Shown piece by piece: positions 32,723 to 40,469 of a stretch of DNA of 44,775 bases. Within the stretch, counting starts at the first letter, position 1, and every line of letters starts with the position of its first letter. A program made the position numbers and the translations under genes. The notes below the pieces were generated by a model. The model made no database searches. It was given only the letters and a program-made list of their open reading frames with translations, and was not told where the DNA came from. The stretch is from Bacteroidota bacterium (GTDB taxonomy: Bacteria > Bacteroidota > Bacteroidia > Bacteroidales > JAAAOM01): assembly GCA_009908855.1 (NCBI GenBank), contig JAAAOM010000013.1, forward strand, positions 1-44,775, in the 5' to 3' direction.

Positions 32723-34087
32723 TTATTCCTGAACACCGATTACATATTCCCAGGGCTGAAATTCTAAGGTTTCATCTGCATCAAAGTTTATTTTTTGTCC
32801 ATTGATATCTTGCATCACTACAGGCGCTGTTTTCTCTAACTGAAATGAGGTAACAGCAGGACTGAAATTGAAAAAACCATATATGGTATTGGTATCTTTT
32901 GTGCGTGTAAAGGCATAAACCAACGAATCTGCAGAGGTTGATATGCGTTCAAAATCACCTCCAAAATGCCCATTCCATAAGGCGGGATTGTCGGTTTTAA
33001 ACTGTATTAATGATTGAAAAAGGCTGAACATTTCATCTTCCTTCCACGGTATAATATCTTTGGTGAAGAATTCAAGTCTTTTGTCCATGCCAGCTTCCTG
33101 CCCGTTGTATATCAATAGCATATCGGGAATCACAGCGCTCAGGGCTATGAATGTTTCTGTTGCCTCACCTAATCGTTCGTACATGGTTCCGTTCCATGAG
33201 TTTTCATCGTGATTGGATGTGAATTGCATAATCATAGATGAGTCGGGATATGTTTCGGCTACTTTTTTGAAATATCGGTCAATGTCCGATGCGTTCATAG
33301 TACCCGCTGCAATTTCATTCATGATATGATGCATTTCCCAACCGTAATTCATGTCAAATGCATGGTCCAATAAATCTTTTTTTGCCTCATCTTCGGCAAG
33401 CATAAATACTGGTTTTATGGAGTCCAGTGATCGTCTTACGTCTTCCCAAAATTCTACTGGTACCATACCCGGGTAATCGCAACGATAGCCATCGATGTTA
33501 CTTTCCTCAACCCAATGAATCATGGCATCTTTCATGGCTTGCCGTAACCCGATATTATTGTAATCCAGCTGTACTACATCGGTCCAGTCGTAAGGTGAAA
33601 ACATATTTCCCAAAGAGTCTTTTTGATACCACTCCGGATGCCTGTCCACCCATGCATGATCCCAGGCAGTATGGTTGGCAACCCAATCAATAATTACTTT
33701 AAAACCCATTTCATGACATTGATTAACCAGGTTGTCAAAATCTTGTCGCGTACCAAATTCCGGATTAATTGCTTTATAGTCAAGTACTGAATAGTAGGAA
33801 CCTAATTCGCCTTTTCGGTTTTTTTCACCGATAGGGTGAATGGGCATGAACCAGAGAATATCAACACCCAATTTTTTCAGACGCGGAAGATGTTCGGCAA
33901 AGGCATTAAAAGTGCCTTCAGGGGTGTATTGACGGACATTCACTTCATATAATACGGCATCTTTTGTCCAGACAGGTACTCCATTCGATGGCAGGTTATT
34001 GGCTTTTTCGGTGGATATTGTTTTGCACGAAGCAGCAATAAATAACAATATGCCGAGAACGATGATTTTATCTTTCATTTTTTTCAT
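32723..34087 (-). CDS. GH13 alpha-amylase family lipoprotein
   Basis: A 454-residue glycoside hydrolase of family 13 with an SPII signal (lipobox AASC, C21), so it is surface- or periplasm-anchored like SusG. Conserved region I is DWVANH (134-139), the nucleophile D204 is in IDGYRCDYP, the acid/base E232 in LAEDEA, and the third acid D294 in TSNHDEN. A C-terminal beta domain completes the fold. It should cleave maltodextrins into maltose for the phosphorylase. It is the last gene of the operon, 74 bp after GH65, and is followed by a strong terminator. Confidence 0.93.
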   Translation of the reverse strand: MKKMKDKIIVLGILLFIAASCKTISTEKANNLPSNGVPVWTKDAVLYEVNVRQYTPEGTFNAFAEHLPRLKKLGVDILWFMPIHPIGEKNRKGELGSYYSVLDYKAINPEFGTRQDFDNLVNQCHEMGFKVIIDWVANHTAWDHAWVDRHPEWYQKDSLGNMFSPYDWTDVVQLDYNNIGLRQAMKDAMIHWVEESNIDGYRCDYPGMVPVEFWEDVRRSLDSIKPVFMLAEDEAKKDLLDHAFDMNYGWEMHHIMNEIAAGTMNASDIDRYFKKVAETYPDSSMIMQFTSNHDENSWNGTMYERLGEATETFIALSAVIPDMLLIYNGQEAGMDKRLEFFTKDIIPWKEDEMFSLFQSLIQFKTDNPALWNGHFGGDFERISTSADSLVYAFTRTKDTNTIYGFFNFSPAVTSFQLEKTAPVVMQDINGQKINFDADETLEFQPWEYVIGVQE

Positions 34088-34161
34088 AATGACTGTTTTT
34101 TAAAATGATTTTTATATTAATTCAATAATCAAACTTAAATGCTATTTTCTTTTATAAAATT

Positions 34162-36483
34162 TTAAACCGTAACGGCTCGATTTACTTTTTTTGTGCCATA
34201 CGGATCGAGATGAACGGTTTTATTAAAGATCATGAAATTAATGGCTGTTTCAGAAAGATTTTCGAAAGTTACATGGTTTACATCAGTAGTAACCTTAATG
34301 TATGCACCCCTGAATCGAATTTTAAAAGCATATTTGCGCCATTTTTCAGGAATTTGCGGATGAAAGGTGAGTTGGTTATCCTGAATTCGTAATCCGCCAA
34401 ATCCCTCAACAATGCTCATCCAGGTGCCAGCCATACTGGTAATGTGCAATCCCTCGTCCACCTCGTTGTTGTAATCGTCCAGATCGAGTCGGGAGGTGCG
34501 TAAATACAATTCATAGGCTTTTTCAATATCACCAATGCGGGAGGCAAGTATTGAATGTATGCAGGGGGAAAGTGATGATTCGTGCACCGTTCGTGATTCA
34601 TAGAATTCAAAATTCCTTCTGATCACATCATCTGAAAATTCTTTTTCAAATAAATAAATACCCTGAAGCACATCCGCCTGTTTTATAAAACATGATCGCA
34701 ATATACGGTCCCATGACCAATGCTGATTGATGGGCCTGCTATCTGCAGGTATGGCTGATGCCGGTAGCTGCTCCTTGTCCATATATCCATCCTGTTGTAA
34801 AAAAATACCCTGCTCTGAATCATAAGGAATATAGAAGTTATCAACTATCTTTAACCAGTTGCTTGTTTCGGTATATTCGTCGAATTGAATGCGTTTTACT
34901 AATTCCTGGTATTGGTCAGGCGCCTGTTTTTTAACATAATCGATACAACCGACGGTATAATTTAAACACCAGCATGCCAGTTTGTTGGTATACCAGTTAT
35001 TGTTTACGTTGTTTTCGTACTCGTTTGGCCCTGTAACGCCCAATATCATATATTGATTCCGGGCCGGAGAAAGGGTAACGCGTTGACTCCAGAATCGCGC
35101 AATGGCAATGAGTGTTTCCAGGCCATATTCGATCAAAAACCGATGGTCATCGGTATAGGTAATATAATTATATATGGCATAAGCAATGGCACCGTTTCTG
35201 TGGATTTCTTCAAAGGTAATTTCCCATTCGTTATGACATTCTTCACCGTTTATGGTAACCATGGGAAATAAGGCAGCACCATTTGTAAAACCGAGTTTTT
35301 GCGCATTTTCAATGGCTTTTTGAAGGTGTTTATACCGATAAATCAGCAGGTTTCTGGATACATCCTGTGTGGCGGTTCGTAAAAAAAAGGGCAGACAATA
35401 TGCCTCCGTATCCCAGTAGGTTAAGCCGCCATATTTTTCACCGGTAAAGCCTTTTGGGCCGATATTTAATCGCGCATCCGAACCGGTATAGGTCTGGTTT
35501 AGCTGAAAAATATTGAAACGAATCGCTTGTTGCGCTTCCAAATCTCCTTCAATTTCAATATCGCTGTGCTCCCATATATTGCTCCATACTTGTTGATGCT
35601 GTTTTAACAGGTAATCAAAACCCAGTTGTTCCGCTTTTTGGGCAAGTGCGATGGTATTTTCTTTCAAATCATTAATAGTATGGTTGAAGCTGCTTAATAC
35701 CGACACGTACTTTTCCATACGTAAGGTGTCGTTTTCGCTTAACTCAAGTGAAAACGAATGAGAAACACCTGTTTCAGTATGATGAGGTTGAGCATTGCCC
35801 TGCCATGAAATATCATTGATAAAAACATGATAATTCATGCTATATGCAACCCTGAACCGGGTTTTTTTGGTTTCCGCTAACAGGTATGCATAATTCTTGT
35901 TGGCTTCGGTATGCAGGATATCCCAGAATTTTTCGTCATAGTTGGAATCTTCATTTTTTACATCTCCTTCCATGAATAGCTTACATTGTACATTTCCGGT
36001 AAAATTAACCGGTGAAATTTCGTAACGAATGGTTCCGATTTCAGGTTCATACATGCTTAAAAAGCGGGATACATGGACCCTGACCGATTTGCCCGATGGT
36101 GATGTGGCAACAAATTGGCGGGACAGCAGTCCTTTCCTCATGTCTAAAATCCGCTGAAACGAATTGACCGACCAATTATGCAAGTCAAGTATTTCATTGT
36201 CAACAATTATTTGAAACCCTATCCAGTCAGGCGAATTAATTATCTTACCAAAATATTCGGGATAACCGTTTTTCCACCATCCAACCCGTGTTTTGTCGGG
36301 ATAATAGATTCCTGCTATATACGATCCTTGTAGTGCCTCACCCGAATAAGTTTCTTCAAAACTTGCCCGTTGTCCCATCATACCGTTTCCAATACTGAAT
36401 AAACTTTCGGAACTTCGATAGTTCTCCGGCATGAAATCATCTTCTACAATTTTCCAGGGGTCTGTATTGATATATTTTTTCAT
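34162..36483 (-). CDS. GH65 maltose phosphorylase
   Basis: A 773-residue cytoplasmic enzyme of glycoside hydrolase family 65, most like maltose phosphorylase, which splits maltose with phosphate into glucose and beta-glucose 1-phosphate. The catalytic acid is E488 in GVTGPNEYENNVNNN, and GEKYGGLTYWDTE (348-360) and WEITFEEIHRNGAIAYAIY are typical of the catalytic barrel. Length is normal for the family. Its product fits the beta-phosphoglucomutase encoded next to it. Kojibiose or trehalose phosphorylase activity cannot be excluded by sequence alone, but a GH13, MFS and SusCD setting favours maltose. No signal peptide. Confidence 0.92.
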   Translation of the reverse strand: MKKYINTDPWKIVEDDFMPENYRSSESLFSIGNGMMGQRASFEETYSGEALQGSYIAGIYYPDKTRVGWWKNGYPEYFGKIINSPDWIGFQIIVDNEILDLHNWSVNSFQRILDMRKGLLSRQFVATSPSGKSVRVHVSRFLSMYEPEIGTIRYEISPVNFTGNVQCKLFMEGDVKNEDSNYDEKFWDILHTEANKNYAYLLAETKKTRFRVAYSMNYHVFINDISWQGNAQPHHTETGVSHSFSLELSENDTLRMEKYVSVLSSFNHTINDLKENTIALAQKAEQLGFDYLLKQHQQVWSNIWEHSDIEIEGDLEAQQAIRFNIFQLNQTYTGSDARLNIGPKGFTGEKYGGLTYWDTEAYCLPFFLRTATQDVSRNLLIYRYKHLQKAIENAQKLGFTNGAALFPMVTINGEECHNEWEITFEEIHRNGAIAYAIYNYITYTDDHRFLIEYGLETLIAIARFWSQRVTLSPARNQYMILGVTGPNEYENNVNNNWYTNKLACWCLNYTVGCIDYVKKQAPDQYQELVKRIQFDEYTETSNWLKIVDNFYIPYDSEQGIFLQQDGYMDKEQLPASAIPADSRPINQHWSWDRILRSCFIKQADVLQGIYLFEKEFSDDVIRRNFEFYESRTVHESSLSPCIHSILASRIGDIEKAYELYLRTSRLDLDDYNNEVDEGLHITSMAGTWMSIVEGFGGLRIQDNQLTFHPQIPEKWRKYAFKIRFRGAYIKVTTDVNHVTFENLSETAINFMIFNKTVHLDPYGTKKVNRAVTV

Positions 36484-36630
36484 CAGTCAGAAATATTTTA
36501 TGTTGTCGGTTAAAACAACATGATATCATCACAATAAATTTGTTATTCATAATTAAGTGATTGCTTGGTTGATCGGGCTGTTTAATTTGCGACCCGCAAA
36601 GTTGGTTTTGATAAATTCAACATTCTGTCA

Positions 36631-37287
36631 TTAGCCTGAATCAAATAATTTATGTAAATCGGATAGTTGAACATGGTCTAACCCGGGAACGATCAGGTCT
36701 GCTTTTTTTAGTATATCCTGCTGCCCGACTCCCACACATTTCATTCCTCCGTTAATAGCAGCTTCTACCCCTGCTTTGGCATCCTCAAATACCACTACCT
36801 CATGGGGTTTAAGTGCCAGTGCTTCAGTTGCTTTTATGAATACTTCGGGATTTGGTTTTGCTTCTTTAACCACTGTTCCGTCAATAATCGCGTCAAAATA
36901 TCGGGTAATAGCCAGTTTGTCTAATATGCTCTGTGCATTTTTACTGGCTGAGCCCAATGCGATTCGGATATTATGCTGAACCAATTCATCGAATAATAAC
37001 TGTACACCAGGAAGCATATCGTCGGGCGTTAAAACCGAAATTAACCGGAGGTATTTATTGTTTTTCCGTTCGGCATGATGTAACTTTTGTTCGTTGCTAA
37101 GTTCCAATTTGCCGAGGCTCAGGATGAATTCAATGGATTGCATACGACTTATCCCTTTTAATTCTTCGTTATGGGTTGTCGTGAAGTCAATCCCCAGTTC
37201 ATTGGCTAATTCTTTCCAGGCGATATAATGGTATTTAGCGGTATCAACTATAACCCCGTCGAGGTCTAAAATACACCCTTTCATCAT
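36631..37287 (-). CDS. pgmB: Beta-phosphoglucomutase
   Basis: A 218-residue HAD-superfamily enzyme that turns beta-glucose 1-phosphate into glucose 6-phosphate. The nucleophile and acid pair are D8 and D10 in ILDLDGVIVDTAKYHY; further family motifs are GISRMQSIEFIL, GSASKNAQSIL (Ser of motif II) and VVFEDAKAGVEAA. ATG 37287 is used; TTG 37311 would add eight atypical residues. It lies between the MFS transporter gene (41 bp) and the GH65 gene (147 bp), completing the phosphorolytic maltose route. Confidence 0.94.
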   Translation of the reverse strand: MMKGCILDLDGVIVDTAKYHYIAWKELANELGIDFTTTHNEELKGISRMQSIEFILSLGKLELSNEQKLHHAERKNNKYLRLISVLTPDDMLPGVQLLFDELVQHNIRIALGSASKNAQSILDKLAITRYFDAIIDGTVVKEAKPNPEVFIKATEALALKPHEVVVFEDAKAGVEAAINGGMKCVGVGQQDILKKADLIVPGLDHVQLSDLHKLFDSG

Positions 37288-37328
37288 TTTCTTAATGTTT
37301 AAAAGATTCAAATTAGTGCTGGTGGATA

Positions 37329-38864
37329 TTATCCATCAGTGTCATGTACAAACTGAGTGATAACGGCAGCCAGGATTAATGCACAACCACCCATAACAAG
37401 CGCAAAAATGGCTTGCTTATCAAAGAATGTGCGCAATAAAAATCCCAGGATGCTGGCGGCAATAATTTGTGGTATTACAAGGAAGAAATTGAATATCCCC
37501 ATAAATATCCCCATCTTGTTAGAGGGTAAGGCGCTGGTTAACATTGCATAAGGCATTGACAATATGCTTGCCCAGGCAAAACCGATCCCAACCTCCGAAA
37601 CCAATAATAGGTGATGGGTGTAGAATGTATAGCCAAACAATGGTAATTCAATATCTTTCAGAAAGAAAAATGACAGATAACCGATTCCACCCAGTATAAG
37701 CGAAAATGAATGCGCAAATTTCCGGGATGTTTTGCGGGCTATCCACACGATTATGAATGCTGCAATGGCAGCTACGCCGTTATAAGTGCCAAATAAAATA
37801 CCTACCCAGTCGGCACCATCGTTGTACATTTTACTGGTGGTATCGAGTGCACCAAAATGATATGATGTAACAGCTGAGGTGGTGTATATCCACATGGCAA
37901 ACAAGGCAAACCAGGAAAAGAACTGAACCCATGCCAATTGTTTCATGGTTTTGGGCATGTGAAATATGTCTTCCATAATTTCATAAAACCCGTTTCGTGT
38001 ATAGTCCTTTTGCCTTAGAAAACCGCTAATCAGTAAAATAATACCAAACAATGCACTGCCAATGGTGGCAATATACAATTCCTTGTCAACTTTTAAGTTA
38101 ATTACCAATGCGGTAGCAATTGCCCCCCCTGCCAACCACATAATGCCATTTTTATAATAATTTACTTTTTTATGGGCAGTTGCTTGTTTTTTGTCTGCAC
38201 CAGCGGCATTGTTTTTTTCATCTTCAAAAGCCTGTAGCTGTTCCGGTGAATATTCTTTGGTTGTGAATACAGTTACCAGAATGGCCGTAAAGAAAACCAC
38301 CGCTCCAATTACAAAGGCGATTTTTAGTGAGGGAGGTATCTCATTCTCGGGAGCTACATTGCTAACATGAAAAACATTGGTTAACAACCAGGGAAGAATA
38401 GAAGCTATTACGGCTCCTATACCGATAAAGAAACTTTGCATGGCAAAACCCTGTGTTCGTTGCCGGTCGGGTAACATGTCTCCTACGAAAGCCCGAAAGG
38501 GTTCCATAGAAATATTAATGGATGCATCCAGTATCCAAAGTGTACCAGCGGCAACCCAAAGGGCTGGAGAATTTGGCATGAGAATCAATGCCAGTGAAGC
38601 CAATATGGCACCTATCATGAAATAGGGCCTGCGTCTTCCGTATCTTCCCCATGTTTTATCACTCATGTGTCCGATAATTGGTTGTACGATAAGCCCCGTA
38701 ACAGGTGCTGCCACCCATAAAATAGGTATGTCATCAACACTGGCGCCCAGCGTTTCAAAAATACGGCTTACATTTGCATTTTGGAGTCCCAGGCCAAACT
38801 GAATGCCCAGAAAACCAAAACTCATGTTCCAAATTTGCCAAAAACTTAATCGTGGTTTTTCCAT
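37329..38864 (-). CDS. MFS/GPH-type sugar transporter, probably maltose
   Basis: A 511-residue inner-membrane permease with about 12 helices. PIIGHMSDKTWGRYGRRRPYFMIGA matches the cytoplasmic loop 2-3 motif of the SLC45-like sucrose/maltose symporters. Helix-rich segments run to the end, with a long hydrophilic stretch midway (EDEKNNAAGADKKQATAHKK). ATG 38864 begins MEKPRLSFWQIWNMSFGF, the usual N-terminus; TTG 38897 is less likely. First gene of the operon. LacI-type operators at 39047-39102 lie upstream. Substrate is inferred from the neighbouring phosphorylase. Confidence 0.9.
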   Translation of the reverse strand: MEKPRLSFWQIWNMSFGFLGIQFGLGLQNANVSRIFETLGASVDDIPILWVAAPVTGLIVQPIIGHMSDKTWGRYGRRRPYFMIGAILASLALILMPNSPALWVAAGTLWILDASINISMEPFRAFVGDMLPDRQRTQGFAMQSFFIGIGAVIASILPWLLTNVFHVSNVAPENEIPPSLKIAFVIGAVVFFTAILVTVFTTKEYSPEQLQAFEDEKNNAAGADKKQATAHKKVNYYKNGIMWLAGGAIATALVINLKVDKELYIATIGSALFGIILLISGFLRQKDYTRNGFYEIMEDIFHMPKTMKQLAWVQFFSWFALFAMWIYTTSAVTSYHFGALDTTSKMYNDGADWVGILFGTYNGVAAIAAFIIVWIARKTSRKFAHSFSLILGGIGYLSFFFLKDIELPLFGYTFYTHHLLLVSEVGIGFAWASILSMPYAMLTSALPSNKMGIFMGIFNFFLVIPQIIAASILGFLLRTFFDKQAIFALVMGGCALILAAVITQFVHDTDG

Positions 38865-38956
38865 TTCTTGTAATTTACAAATTAACCTGTTATACAACTG
38901 AAAAATCTCAGTTTTTAACTTGTTTAAATGGAAGGTTCACGGATAGAAAGTCAGAA

Positions 38957-38964
38957 CAAATGTA
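38957..38964 (-). promoter_or_regulatory. Candidate -7 element of the maltose operon
   Basis: On the minus strand TACATTTG matches TAnnTTTG, ~93 bp upstream of the MFS start. No convincing -33 TTG is placed correctly. The LacI-type operators lie 83-145 bp further upstream. Confidence 0.4.
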
Positions 38965-39046
38965 TACTCCCGTTTTCATAATAAAAAATTACTATTGGTC
39001 GATTCATTAAGAAAAATGGTTGAGATCGGAGGCGGAACATCAGTAC

Positions 39047-39102
39047 TCAATCGATTGCGGAGCAAGTGAAAAAATTATTGCAAATTTTGCGCAAACGATT
39101 GC
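39047..39102. promoter_or_regulatory. Two LacI-type operators upstream of the MFS operon
   Basis: GCAAACGATTGC (39091-39102) has the CG-centred LacI-family form GCAAnCGnTTGC. A second palindrome, CAATCGATTG (39048-39057), keeps the same CAAnCGnTTG core. The two are ~44 bp apart, about four helical turns, which would allow both to be bound on one face. The first sequence recurs exactly at 40253. Confidence 0.72.
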
Positions 39103-39129
39103 ATTGGATTGAGTTGTATCGGGATGCTT

Positions 39130-40146
39130 TTATTTAAAGGTCGACTCTCTTTTAATAAGGTATGGCGTAAGTACTCTTCGTCTGCTCTGAAAGCCCGTAT
39201 CTTTTTTGGCTATGCGTTCCAGCAACAGGCGAACGGCCTCTTTTCCTATTTCGTGTCCCTGTTGCTCAAGAGTGGTGAGGGACGGACAACTCACTTCACC
39301 TAATGGCCCGTTTCCAAATCCCACAATGGCCATATCTTTTGGTATTTGGATACCTGCTTTTTTTAATTCCATCATAGCAGCTACGGCAGTAAAATCGTTG
39401 ACTGCAAATATTGCATCCGGTAATGGATTTAGTTTTAGTATTTCGCGAATGGTATCAACAGCCATAGCTTTGGTGTCGCAATGAAAAATTAATTCAGGGT
39501 CTTCGGGTAAATTATATTCATCAAGGGCTTTTAAATAACCTTGCTTACGATACTTCCCAATTAAAAGGTTGTCATTAGCAGCCAGGTGCGCAATTCTTCG
39601 GCAACCGATATCTAATAGGTGCCGCACTGCAATATAGGCTCCGATATAATCATCTACTACTACTGTATCGGTTGGTATAGACTCACATACACGATCAAAA
39701 AAAACAATGGGTATACCGTGGTTTTTCAGTTCCTGTAAATGATGAAACTGCGTAGTTGTTTTTGCGACTGATACCAATACACCATCTACCCGATGCGAAA
39801 TTAGTGAGCGGGCATTTAGTAACTCACGGTCGTATTTTTCACTTGACTGGCACACCATTACATTATAGCCGGCATCTATGGCTAAATCTTCGATACCTCC
39901 CAATACGGTTGAAAAAAAATGATGTACAACTTCAGGAATGATGACACCGATGGTGTAACTCTTGCTCTTTTTTAAACTTAAAGCCAGCCCATTGGGATAA
40001 TAATGCAGACTTTCGGCCAGGTCATTTATCCTTTTTTTCATATCCGGACTGATATCCGGATGATCCTTTAAGGCCCTGGAGACGGTGGAGGGGGAAACAC
40101 CTATTAGTTTAGCAATATCTTTTATGGTTACCTGCGAGCTTCTCAT
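39130..40146 (-). CDS. LacI-family transcriptional regulator
   Basis: A 338-residue regulator with an N-terminal LacI helix-turn-helix (VTIKDIAKLIGVSPSTVSRALKDHPDIS, ~6-33) and a periplasmic-binding-protein-like ligand domain (YTIGVIIPEVVHHFFSTVLGGIED, VDGVLVSVAKTT, VGFGNGPLGEVSCPSLTTL). The hinge helix carries the family's NGLALSLKK. Located between the maltose operon and susCD with operators on both sides, it very likely controls both and itself. The ligand is probably maltose or a phosphorylated derivative; whether it represses or activates cannot be read from the sequence. Confidence 0.94.
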   Translation of the reverse strand: MRSSQVTIKDIAKLIGVSPSTVSRALKDHPDISPDMKKRINDLAESLHYYPNGLALSLKKSKSYTIGVIIPEVVHHFFSTVLGGIEDLAIDAGYNVMVCQSSEKYDRELLNARSLISHRVDGVLVSVAKTTTQFHHLQELKNHGIPIVFFDRVCESIPTDTVVVDDYIGAYIAVRHLLDIGCRRIAHLAANDNLLIGKYRKQGYLKALDEYNLPEDPELIFHCDTKAMAVDTIREILKLNPLPDAIFAVNDFTAVAAMMELKKAGIQIPKDMAIVGFGNGPLGEVSCPSLTTLEQQGHEIGKEAVRLLLERIAKKDTGFQSRRRVLTPYLIKRESTFK

Positions 40147-40252
40147 CCATTATGATACTTAAAATTCAAATTTATGCTATTTGTATGATTACCGGATTGA
40201 ATAACATCTATTTACGAATAAAAATAGTAAATATTATTCACAATACACCTAT

Positions 40253-40288
40253 GCAAACGATTGCGGTATCGTTTGCGGTGTCGTTTGC
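40253..40288. promoter_or_regulatory. Triple LacI-type operator cluster
   Basis: A full site GCAAACGATTGC (40253-40264) is followed by two copies of GCGGTRTCGTTT with TCGTTTGC half-sites ending at 40276 and 40288. The three CG centres (40258/59, 40270/71, 40282/83) are exactly 12 bp apart. GCAAACGAT and ATCGTTTGC also form a 9-bp inverted repeat across the first two. It serves lacI and susC. Confidence 0.72.
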
Positions 40289-40342
40289 GTGAAAACCCTT
40301 GTTTTTCAATGATTTCCATTATATCAAATATGATTTTAATTT

Positions 40343-40350
40343 TAAATTTG
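40343..40350 (+). promoter_or_regulatory. Candidate -7 element of susC
   Basis: TAAATTTG matches TAnnTTTG. No TTG at the correct -33 distance, which would fit a promoter that needs an activator bound at the cluster ~55 bp upstream. Confidence 0.4.
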
Positions 40351-40469
40351 TGTTGATATTATGTTAACTGCATTGGGTTAAACCGGATAGAAAGTCAACA
40401 GGAAGGTTAAGTAACTTGTGCAACTAACATGTATTAAGTACTAATATTTTACTAATTAAATTACGGTTT

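Larger units (their letters stand above)
40147..40469. other. 323-bp divergent regulatory region between lacI and susC
   Basis: It holds the triple operator cluster (40253-40288) and a susC -7 candidate (40343-40350). The rest is AT-rich and no gene is seen. The susC leader would be ~110 nt. Confidence 0.6.
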
